Assembly (NCBI RefSeq): GCF_003688405.1
Contig: NZ_REFC01000012.1
Span: forward strand, 558,001-622,000
Direction: 5' to 3'
Length of the DNA stretch: 64,000 bases
DNA from: Ulvibacter antarcticus
GTDB taxonomy: Bacteria > Bacteroidota > Bacteroidia > Flavobacteriales > Flavobacteriaceae
Shown: piece after piece, positions 57,710 through 64,000 of the stretch
Numbering within the stretch: the stretch's first letter is position 1
How the letters are laid out: each line of letters opens with the position of its first letter
Made by a program: the position numbers and the translations under genes
The notes under the pieces: model-generated
What the model was told of the DNA's origin: nothing
What the model saw: only the letters and a program-made list of their open reading frames with translations
Database searches by the model: none

Positions 57710-58358
57710 GGCTTCAAAAAGCTTTGGCGCTAAGAAGGTGCTGGAAGATGTATCCATTGATCTTAAAACAGGGGATATTCTGGGCATTTTCGGACGTAAC
57801 GGCTGCGGAAAATCAACCTTGCTTAAAATGCTCTTCGGAACTTTAAAAGCAGATACGCTCAACCTTAAAATTAACGGGGAACGAATTACTTCTGAAGCTA
57901 TTATCCCTGGAAAAATTATTGCCTATTTACCACAAGATCCTTTTATTCCAAAAAATGTAAAAGTTCGGGATGTTATTCCCATGTACTATAAGTCACAGAA
58001 AGAGCAAGATGCTGTTTTTTACAATCCGGGGGTTGCGAAGATTTCCGCGAAAAAAGTAGGTTCACTTTCCTTGGGTGAACGGCGTTATTTTGAAGTGATT
58101 TTAATTGGTAACCTTCCTCATCCATTTATCATGCTCGATGAACCTTTTTCCATGATCGACCCTTTGCATAAGGAAGCCATCAAAACCTTTCTTTTGACAC
58201 TAAAAAAGACGAAGGGCATCATTCTTACCGATCATTATTATGACGATGTATTGGAGATTACAACACGGAATATGGTTATTTCGGAAGGAAAATCTACTGA
58301 AATTGCATCAAAAGAAAGCCTCATAGCGTTGAAGTATCTTTCGAAGCGACAATTATAA
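57687..58358 (+). CDS. ABC transporter ATP-binding protein
   Basis: A 223-residue ATPase with Walker A GRNGCGKST (36-44), an LSLGE signature (in place of LSGGQ), Walker B with HPFIMLDEPFSMID, and the H-loop DHYYDDV, where the switch histidine is in ILTDHYY. The only start that keeps the N-terminal strand (LYKASKSFG) is TTG 57687, inside the upstream gene. It pairs with the small membrane protein; the transported substrate cannot be assigned. The signature LSLGE departs from consensus and may lower turnover. Confidence 0.85.
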   Translation: MATLNLYKASKSFGAKKVLEDVSIDLKTGDILGIFGRNGCGKSTLLKMLFGTLKADTLNLKINGERITSEAIIPGKIIAYLPQDPFIPKNVKVRDVIPMYYKSQKEQDAVFYNPGVAKISAKKVGSLSLGERRYFEVILIGNLPHPFIMLDEPFSMIDPLHKEAIKTFLLTLKKTKGIILTDHYYDDVLEITTRNMVISEGKSTEIASKESLIALKYLSKRQL

Positions 58359-58435
58359 GTTTTTTCTAATGCACTTCGGAAGCAAGGAGTTGGTAAAAAA
58401 CCGTATATTTCAGAAAGAACTAAATCAATCGCTAC

Positions 58436-59494
58436 ATGAAATTCTTATTCCTTTTTTCCATCTTGATTCTTTGTGCTTCCGGCTGTAATAACCCTTCCGA
58501 AGAAAGACAAAACAATAGCATCCAAACAACAAATAAGTATTTGTCCTTTGAAGGAAAAGACGATCAGTTTACAGGAGGTATTAAAATGATTCCGATAGAA
58601 ACTCCAAAGGGAACTTTTAATGTGTGGACAAAGCGCGTGGGCAATAATCCTAAAATCAAGGTACTTCTCCTTCATGGCGGACCAGGGATGACACATGAGA
58701 TCTACGAGAGTTTCGACGGTTATTTTCCGGAAGAAAGTATTGAGTATTATTATTACGATCAGTTGGGTAGTTACTATAGCGACCAACCCGATGATTTAAG
58801 TCTGTGGGATACTGCAAGATTTGTGGAGGAAGTTGAACAGGTTCGGTTGGCGTTAGGATTAGATAAAGATAATTTTTATTTGTTCGGACAATCATGGGGA
58901 GGGATTCTCGCAATGGAATATGCATTGAAATATCAGGAGCACCTCAAAGGGCTAATAATTTCTAATATGGTTCCTTCTATACCGGATTATATGGAATATA
59001 GCGATACGGTATTAGCGCCAAAAATGGACCCGGAAGTACTAAAAGAAATAATGGTGTATGAAAATGCAGAAGACTATCAGAATGAGCGGTATTTGGAATT
59101 GGTGGTAAACAACTATTATACCGAACACATTATACGAATGCCTGTTGATGAATGGCCAAATTCCATACAAAGAGGTTTTAATCATCTAAATCCGAAAGTA
59201 TATGTTACCATGCAAGGACCTAGTGAATTTGGCGTTAAAGGCGATGCTATCCTTAAAAATTGGGATGTAAAAGACAGATTACATACTATTGTCGTGCCTA
59301 CCTTATCAATAGGAGCAACTTACGACACCATGGACCCGAAACAAATGGAATGGCTGGCAAACGAAGTTCAAAATGGTCGTTTCTTATTATGTCCTAACGG
59401 CAGTCATTTGTCGCAATACGACGATCAAAAAAACTTTTTCAATGGATTAATAAAATTCATAAAAGATGTTGACATGGGAGAGTTTAATCCATAA
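58436..59494 (+). CDS. Proline iminopeptidase-family lipoprotein (alpha/beta hydrolase, S33)
   Basis: Removes N-terminal proline from peptides, or acts on related amides. The 352-residue protein has a lipobox ASGC (Cys17), the oxyanion motif HGGPG (80-84), the nucleophile elbow GQSWGG with Ser153, and a late Asp and His: ATYDTMDP and NGSHLSQYD. The YYYYDQLGSYYSDQPDD segment is the family Y.D..G.G.S motif, slightly changed. It is anchored on the periplasmic side and probably works with the M1 and M28 peptidases encoded nearby. A terminator follows at once. Confidence 0.9.
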   Translation: MKFLFLFSILILCASGCNNPSEERQNNSIQTTNKYLSFEGKDDQFTGGIKMIPIETPKGTFNVWTKRVGNNPKIKVLLLHGGPGMTHEIYESFDGYFPEESIEYYYYDQLGSYYSDQPDDLSLWDTARFVEEVEQVRLALGLDKDNFYLFGQSWGGILAMEYALKYQEHLKGLIISNMVPSIPDYMEYSDTVLAPKMDPEVLKEIMVYENAEDYQNERYLELVVNNYYTEHIIRMPVDEWPNSIQRGFNHLNPKVYVTMQGPSEFGVKGDAILKNWDVKDRLHTIVVPTLSIGATYDTMDPKQMEWLANEVQNGRFLLCPNGSHLSQYDDQKNFFNGLIKFIKDVDMGEFNP

Positions 59495-59526
59495 AAAAAG
59501 CCCTCACTTTGTGAAGGCTTTTTTCT
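59493..59526. terminator. Bidirectional terminator between convergent genes
   Basis: AAAAAGCC.TCAC pairs with GTGA.GGCTTTTT around TTT with one mismatch. It starts at the stop codon of the S33 gene and lies 16 bp before the end of the fasciclin gene on the other strand. Confidence 0.85.
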
Positions 59527-59541
59527 AAATATATAAAAGAA

Positions 59542-60171
59542 TTACTTCTTTGGCATCATCACCTTGTCGATGGCATGAATAACTCCATTGGAAGCATTCA
59601 CATCGGTCATGGTAATTGTTGATGTATTCCCTTTCGCATCTTTGATCATAACTTTACCGTCCTTAGCAGACAATACAATATTTTCTCCCTGAAGGGTAGT
59701 AACATTGTATTTATTTTTGTTATCTGAAATTGCCTTAAGTACATCGGCAGCCATCCATTTACCAGCTACTACATGGTATTTTAGTAAATTCTGTAATGTT
59801 GCTTTATTCTCCGGCTTCATAAGGTTATCCATAGTTGCCTTTGGTACTTTTGCAAATGCATCGTTTGTTGGTGCGAACACTGTATACTCACCTTCACTCA
59901 TGAATGTTTGTGCTAAATCTGCTTGTTTTAAAGCGGTAACTAAGGTTGAGAAATTATCATTTCCCATAGCTATGGAAGCGATGGTATTTTTCTCAAATTC
60001 CATTTTTGCCATTTTAGCTTCTTCTTCTGCCTTCATTTTTGCAGCGTCATCAAGTTTCGCTTGTTCCATTTTAGCTTTTTCTAATTCAGCTTCTTTTTTC
60101 TTAGAATCATCACAGGAAACAAATAACATACTTGCCACTGCAACTGACATTATTAACATTTTGATTTTCAT
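59542..60171 (-). CDS. Fasciclin-domain lipoprotein
   Basis: A 209-residue lipoprotein with lipobox FVSC (Cys near 20). After it comes a charged helical stretch of about 50 residues (KKKEAELEKAKMEQAKLDD, likely a coiled-coil linker), then a fasciclin domain (about 70-205). This has the FAS1 motifs TVFAPTNDAFAKVP, LLKYHVVAGKW and NGVIHAIDKVMMP. FAS1 domains mediate adhesion. ATG 60171 (MKIKMLIMSV) is chosen; the longer frame adds a non-signal N-terminus that would hide the lipobox. It is a single gene on the minus strand. Confidence 0.92.
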   Translation of the reverse strand: MKIKMLIMSVAVASMLFVSCDDSKKKEAELEKAKMEQAKLDDAAKMKAEEEAKMAKMEFEKNTIASIAMGNDNFSTLVTALKQADLAQTFMSEGEYTVFAPTNDAFAKVPKATMDNLMKPENKATLQNLLKYHVVAGKWMAADVLKAISDNKNKYNVTTLQGENIVLSAKDGKVMIKDAKGNTSTITMTDVNASNGVIHAIDKVMMPKK

Positions 60172-60382
60172 TATTTTATATTTTTTAGGTTGGTACCAAT
60201 GTACGCTTCGAAGTGTGAAAATTTTATTAATTATGATTAATTGTTTGTTAAATATCAGTTTCAACGAATTAGTGCGTAAATCATCGAAAATACTAGTCTT
60301 CACGATCAATAATTAATTCAAAATGTAATGCGAAAGTGGCAAATTGTGTATCTTTAAATCATCAATTTAAAATATTTAAAAA

Positions 60383-60760
60383 ATGATTAAAGCAAAATAT
60401 CAAAGTGTATTGGATTTGGGTGAAAAACTAAAAATTCAAAACGGGGATGTAAAGGTTGAAGGAAATCAATTAAAAGTTAATGGAACCGCCAATACTCAAT
60501 ATGAAAAAAATCTAATTTGGGATGAAATAAAAAAAGTTGGTGGCGAATCTCCTACCGATATCACAGCAGACATTAAAGTTGCAGATACTTCTGTATTTCA
60601 TCGCCATACGGTGCAAAGTGGTGAATCTCTTAGTAAAATAGCTAAGCATTATTATAAGGACCCGATGAAGTACAATGCAATATTTAAGGCAAATACAGAT
60701 ATATTGAAAAATCCTGATGTGATACATCCCGGACAGGAATTGATCATACCCAATTTATAA
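60383..60760 (+). CDS. LysM peptidoglycan-binding protein (YgaU/BON-LysM type)
   Basis: A 125-residue protein: the first 65 residues resemble a BON-like domain (GDVKVEGNQLKVNGTANTQYEKN), and residues about 74-123 form one LysM domain (HTVQSGESLSKIAKHYYKDPMKYNAIFKAN, then VIHPGQELIIP). This domain order is that of E. coli YgaU (Kbp). No signal peptide is visible, so it may be cytoplasmic, as Kbp is, where it binds potassium. A potassium-sensing role is known for Kbp only and is not shown here. Confidence 0.9.
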   Translation: MIKAKYQSVLDLGEKLKIQNGDVKVEGNQLKVNGTANTQYEKNLIWDEIKKVGGESPTDITADIKVADTSVFHRHTVQSGESLSKIAKHYYKDPMKYNAIFKANTDILKNPDVIHPGQELIIPNL

Positions 60761-60820
60761 GTAGTATATCATTACTTAATTTAGCTGCCCTTTCAATACT
60801 TTTGGAAGGGCATTTGTTTT

Positions 60821-61585
60821 ATGTTAGAAATTTTAAGCAACATACCTGTCTGGTTACTCGTTACACTATTTTTTTTAGGCGCGACGACTTTTACTTTATC
60901 CACTATCAGTGGCGGAGGTGGTGCTTTGATGCAGATTCCTATTATTAACTTTTTAATTGGAACATCTCAAACTGCACCCGTAATCAACCTCGGAGCATTT
61001 ATTAGCAGACCCACTCGAATTCTTTTGTTTTGGAAGCATATTCAATGGAAGGTTTTTTGGTATTTCGTTCCATCAGCAATGCTAGGTGCTGTATTGGCAG
61101 CCTGGTTGTTTTCTGAAGTCAAAATATACTGGATTCAGCTTATAGTAGGGATTTTCTTGATGAGTACATTTTTTCAGTATCGCTTCGGAAAAAAAGAACG
61201 TTCTTTCGAAGTAAAACTTTGGTATTTCATACCTCTCGGACTCCTAATTTCTATAATTGGCACTTTTACAGGCGGCATGGGACCAGTCCTTAATCCGTTT
61301 CTTCTTAATGCAGGTATTGAAAAGGAAGAATTGGTTGGAACCAAAGCCGCACAGGCCTTCTTTCTTGGACTGGCACAGATAAGTGGTTATATGTTCTTTG
61401 GGCTACTCTCCGGTGATTTATGGATCTACGGAATTGCTCTAGGAGCAGGCGCCATCGTAGGAAATATTATTGGTAAGCATTTATTAAAACGAATGAGTAA
61501 ACTGGCTTTTAGAAAATGGGTAATCACCATTATGGTTATAAGCGGTTTTGTGCTGTGCATAAAGGCGATTACCGAATTAATTTAG
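60821..61585 (+). CDS. TauE/SafE-family sulfite/sulfonate exporter-like permease
   Basis: A 254-residue inner-membrane protein with about eight hydrophobic segments. TauE/SafE repeats are visible as FTLSTISGGGGALMQIPIINFL with the family's GGG motif in the first half and GTFTGGMGPVLNPFLLNAGI with GGMG in the second. The family transports small anions such as sulfite, sulfoacetate or organosulfonates, but substrates vary. It is a single gene converging with the MoxR-like gene; two heptamers lie in the gap. Confidence 0.88.
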   Translation: MLEILSNIPVWLLVTLFFLGATTFTLSTISGGGGALMQIPIINFLIGTSQTAPVINLGAFISRPTRILLFWKHIQWKVFWYFVPSAMLGAVLAAWLFSEVKIYWIQLIVGIFLMSTFFQYRFGKKERSFEVKLWYFIPLGLLISIIGTFTGGMGPVLNPFLLNAGIEKEELVGTKAAQAFFLGLAQISGYMFFGLLSGDLWIYGIALGAGAIVGNIIGKHLLKRMSKLAFRKWVITIMVISGFVLCIKAITELI

Positions 61586-61642
61586 TTTTTTATTCTACGT
61601 TCTTTACTTTCTGAAATATGTACGACCTAATTCACTTGTTCG

Positions 61643-61656
61643 TTGAGTATTGAGTA
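61643..61656. repeat. Two-unit heptamer repeat
   Basis: TTGAGTA occurs twice in tandem, the same unit as in the four-copy array at 20150-20177. It lies between the convergent TauE-like and MoxR-like genes. Confidence 0.6.
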
Positions 61657-61661
61657 TTATT

Positions 61662-63125
61662 TTAAAGTCCGCTAATATAACTTCCATAGACATCCTTAAA
61701 TCGAACTCCGTCACTCAGATTATACTTGCTTAGTTTTTTAAATTCCACCAACGCCCATAAGACGAACTCTTTATAAAATGGTTTGTCTTCTTCAGAAATA
61801 TCCGGAACATATATGTTTATTAGATCTTCTAAAGCTTGTATTCTGTTTAGCTGTTCTTTATATTCTGAATTGTTCAAACTATCCAGTAATTCGAAGCCGC
61901 TTTCTTCAAAAAACCAGTTTACTATCGCAGCATATGGATCTGGATCGCCTTCTTTCTGAAGCTTCTCAATTTTAGGAAAGTATTCCAGAAATTGTGATCG
62001 CACGGCATCGGTAATCAATTGATAAGCAACCTGTGCCGCTCCCTCCTGCTCTCCTTCATAAACCAATTCTACTTTCCCGGTTATGGCCGGAACAATTCCG
62101 AGGAAATCACTTAAACGCACTGAGGTCATTTCGTCTCCGTTTTGAAGCGCTCTTCTTTCGGCAGTGCTTAATAAATTCTGAAAGGCAGTAATACTTAATC
62201 TCGCACTTACCCCACTTTTGGGATCTATGAAATCACTTGCTCTAGCTTCAAAACTAATCTGTTCTAAAATGTCCTTTGCGAGTTCGGGCACGTACACATG
62301 TTGTTTTTCTAAAGCTGCTTCGACCGTTTCTTGTTCCGTTATCGTACGTGCCGTCTTTATATCATCTGGATAATGTGTTAAAATCTGACTCCCAATTCGA
62401 TCCTTCAAAGGAGTCACAATACTTCCTCTATTGGTATAGTCTTCAGGATTAGCCGTAAATACAAACTGAATATCCAGTGGTAAACGCAATTTAAAGCCTC
62501 GGATTTGTACATCGCCTTCCTGCAAAATATTGAATAAGGACACTTGAATTCGAGCCTGAAGATCGGGAAGTTCATTTATTACGAAGATGCATCTATTAGC
62601 ACGCGGAATCATTCCGAAGTGAATTACTCGATCATCGGCATAGGTAAGCTTTAAATTGGCTGCTTTAATAGGATCTACGTCACCTACCAAATCTGCGACA
62701 GTGACATCTGGTGTGGCTAATTTCTCTGCAAATCGCTCATCTCTATGAAGCCATTCAATTGGAGTGGCGTCTCCTTTTTCGTGCAAGAGTTCTTTTGCAT
62801 ATCGGGAGATAGGCTTAAAAGGATCGTCGTTAATTTCGCTACCAGCCACAACAGGGATATACTCGTCCAGTAACTGCACCATTTGACGAGCAAGCCGTGT
62901 TTTCGCCTGTCCTCGCAAACCTAACAAATTGATATTGTGTTTAGAAAGTATAGCGCGTTCTAATTCGGGAATAACGGTAAAATTATAACCATGGATTCCT
63001 TCGAAAGTAGTTTCCTTTTTCAGCAATTTCTGAAGGAGATTTCTTCGTAGCTCTTCCTTAATAGGTTTATAAACGAAGCCTGCTTTTTTTAATTCTCCGA
63101 AAGTTTTAATATTTTCTATGTTCAT
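61662..63125 (-). CDS. MoxR/ChlI-like AAA+ ATPase
   Basis: A 487-residue AAA+ ATPase of the magnesium-chelatase-like group. Walker A reads GLRGQAKT (69-76), a form of GxxxxGK[ST] common in this group. It then has Walker B CIFVINELPD, a sensor region FTANPEDYTNRGSIVTPLKDR and an arginine-rich C-terminal lid (DPKSGVSARLSI). Such proteins act with VWA-domain partners as chaperones or remodelling machines. The VWA gene lies next to it, 182 bp away on the same strand and upstream in transcription. Other chlorophyll genes are absent, so a role in pigment synthesis is unlikely. Confidence 0.9.
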   Translation of the reverse strand: MNIENIKTFGELKKAGFVYKPIKEELRRNLLQKLLKKETTFEGIHGYNFTVIPELERAILSKHNINLLGLRGQAKTRLARQMVQLLDEYIPVVAGSEINDDPFKPISRYAKELLHEKGDATPIEWLHRDERFAEKLATPDVTVADLVGDVDPIKAANLKLTYADDRVIHFGMIPRANRCIFVINELPDLQARIQVSLFNILQEGDVQIRGFKLRLPLDIQFVFTANPEDYTNRGSIVTPLKDRIGSQILTHYPDDIKTARTITEQETVEAALEKQHVYVPELAKDILEQISFEARASDFIDPKSGVSARLSITAFQNLLSTAERRALQNGDEMTSVRLSDFLGIVPAITGKVELVYEGEQEGAAQVAYQLITDAVRSQFLEYFPKIEKLQKEGDPDPYAAIVNWFFEESGFELLDSLNNSEYKEQLNRIQALEDLINIYVPDISEEDKPFYKEFVLWALVEFKKLSKYNLSDGVRFKDVYGSYISGL

Positions 63126-63170
63126 ATTTTAAATATTCTCTAATTCTTTTATCTAATTTTTTCTGATCTC

Positions 63171-63296
63171 ACTGTCACTTCGAGTGTTTTTCTTAAAGCT
63201 CGATAGAGAATTAGGAAAAATGTATCGAGGAGTGATCTCTTCTCGATACATTTTTTAATTCCCTTCTGGTCATTAAAAATCACTCGAAGTGACAGT
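63171..63296. repeat. Dispersed inverted-repeat element, best-preserved copy
   Basis: The outer arms ACTGTCACTTCGAGTG (63171-63186) and its exact complement (63281-63296) enclose inner arms TGTATCGAG (63221-63229) and CTCGATACA (63242-63250). Between them the two sides match imperfectly, so the whole 126 bp can fold into one long hairpin. It lies between the VWA gene and the MoxR-like gene. Related copies are at 1604-1661 and 31611-31666. Confidence 0.85.
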
Positions 63297-63307
63297 CTTA
63301 TATAATC

Positions 63308-64000
63308 TTACCTCAACCGTTTCTTTCTATTCGTTTCATAATCTGTAAAGATCATTTCTCCTAGTCCTTTAATTCCAGTATAAAACGCCTTTCCTTGATT
63401 TGCCAACGTAAAATTATCCACAAACTGTTGCAAATAGGGATCACTTGCAATCATAAAAGTCGTAATCGGTATATGAAGCTTTCGCGCCTGTGCCGCCATC
63501 GAATAACATTTATTAACGATATACGGATCAAGTCCGTTGCTATTTTTGTAATACTGTCCGTCGGGTAATTGCAAGCAACTTGGCTTGCCGTCGGTGATCA
63601 TAAAGATTTGCTTGTTTGTATTTCGTTTTCTCCTCAACATATCCATGGCTAGTTGAAGTCCGGCCACCGTGTTGGTATGATAGGGACCTACATTTAAATA
63701 TGGAAGATCTTTTATTTTTATAGGCCAGGCATCATTTCCGAAGACTAAAATGTCTAAAGTGTCTTTTGGATAACGGGTAGTAATGAGTTCAGATAAAGCC
63801 ATCGCTACTTTCTTCGCCGGGGTAATTCGATCTTCGCCATATAAAATCATACTATGACTAATATCGATCATTAACACAGTACTCATTTGTGCTTTATAGG
63901 TAGTTTCTTCAACTACGAGATCATTCTCGTCTAAGGTAAATCCGTCGATCCCATGATTTATCTGTGCATTCTTAAAGCTTTCCGTCATCGAAATTTGTTC
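63308..64000 (-). CDS. VWA-domain protein, partner of the MoxR-like ATPase (partial, 5' end outside window)
   Basis: The frame is open to the window edge on the minus strand, so the N-terminal part is outside. The visible 230 residues hold a von Willebrand factor A domain with the metal-ion-dependent adhesion site MIDISHSM (DxSxS), a central TNTVAGLQLAMDML and the second metal aspartate in FMITDGKPS. Later conserved SMAAQARKLHIPITTFMIASD closes the fold. VWA and MoxR-type proteins form cooperating pairs. ATG 63988 is only an internal methionine, because four more codons in frame are visible before the edge. Confidence 0.9.
   Translation of the reverse strand, partial: EQISMTESFKNAQINHGIDGFTLDENDLVVEETTYKAQMSTVLMIDISHSMILYGEDRITPAKKVAMALSELITTRYPKDTLDILVFGNDAWPIKIKDLPYLNVGPYHTNTVAGLQLAMDMLRRKRNTNKQIFMITDGKPSCLQLPDGQYYKNSNGLDPYIVNKCYSMAAQARKLHIPITTFMIASDPYLQQFVDNFTLANQGKAFYTGIKGLGEMIFTDYETNRKKRLR

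Noticed and set aside
61662-63125. Magnesium chelatase of chlorophyll synthesis
   Set aside because: Only the AAA+ and VWA parts are present, with no pigment genes; the pair fits the general MoxR/ChlI-VWA class.

Overview
The window is a chromosomal segment from a member of the Flavobacteriaceae (Bacteroidota), probably a marine or aquatic, aerobic heterotroph. The evidence is: A+T-rich DNA; -7 boxes of the TAnnTTTG type (for example upstream of rpmH, rpmE2, purL, mtaB and the marR gene); few Shine-Dalgarno sequences; three proteins with type IX secretion C-terminal sorting domains; the Bacteroidota-type alternative GlmU; a type B ribosomal protein L31; a CarB that ends before the MGS domain; and families such as DUF5777 and DUF4199. 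No rRNA, tRNA, phage, CRISPR array or insertion sequence was recognised.

Layout. 1-1572: end of a FecCD-type permease and its ATPase. 1807-4074: rmuC, a small membrane protein and an acyl-CoA thioesterase. 4219-7098 (minus): a secreted cupredoxin beside an operon for a c-type cytochrome lipoprotein, a YceI protein, an OB-fold protein and a DUF5777 barrel, which together look like an envelope redox module. 7361-10476 (minus): carB and rpmH. 10773-18967: a TPR protein, an atypical thioredoxin-fold protein, a lytic transglycosylase, a hydrolase, a small acetyltransferase, mtaB, a four-helix-bundle gene and an oligopeptide-binding lipoprotein. 18973-26045: alternative GlmU, rpmE2, and an envelope run of DUF4199, GT2 glycosyltransferase, phosphohexomutase and ABC exporter. 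26489-28063: an ECF sigma factor, a likely anti-sigma factor and a Spy-like periplasmic protein. 28070-35569: a beta-propeller lipoprotein, an RsmB-type methyltransferase, secreted endonuclease I and purL.

35986-45761 is a fatty-acid degradation region: acyl-CoA synthetase, a secreted repeat protein, then marR, the FadN-type hydroxyacyl-CoA dehydrogenase/enoyl-CoA hydratase, thiolase and acyl-CoA dehydrogenase. The marR promoter carries a perfect palindrome that probably is its operator. 45848-57351 is rich in exported hydrolases (two amidohydrolases, M23, M28 and M1 peptidase families) plus an AraC-type regulator. 57398-64000 holds a small ABC system, a prolyl-iminopeptidase-like lipoprotein, a fasciclin lipoprotein, a LysM protein, a TauE/SafE permease and a MoxR/ChlI-like AAA+ ATPase with a VWA partner cut by the window end.

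The most unusual signal is a set of intergenic tracts with a strict 7-bp period but different unit sequences at each site. Two of these tracts form inverted arms around the two four-helix-bundle (S23/IVS-type) genes, making compact cassettes at 16306-16894 and 42169-42629. Both cassettes share a leader motif, CAACTCCCC followed by TATAG, shortly before the start codon. One cassette sits inside the fatty-acid oxidation operon. The other supplies the only recognisable start codon of the downstream lipoprotein gene. This resembles the architecture of 23S rRNA intervening sequences, but outside rRNA, and is my candidate for an undescribed element. Sequence comparisons could not be run, so all family assignments rest on reading motifs.
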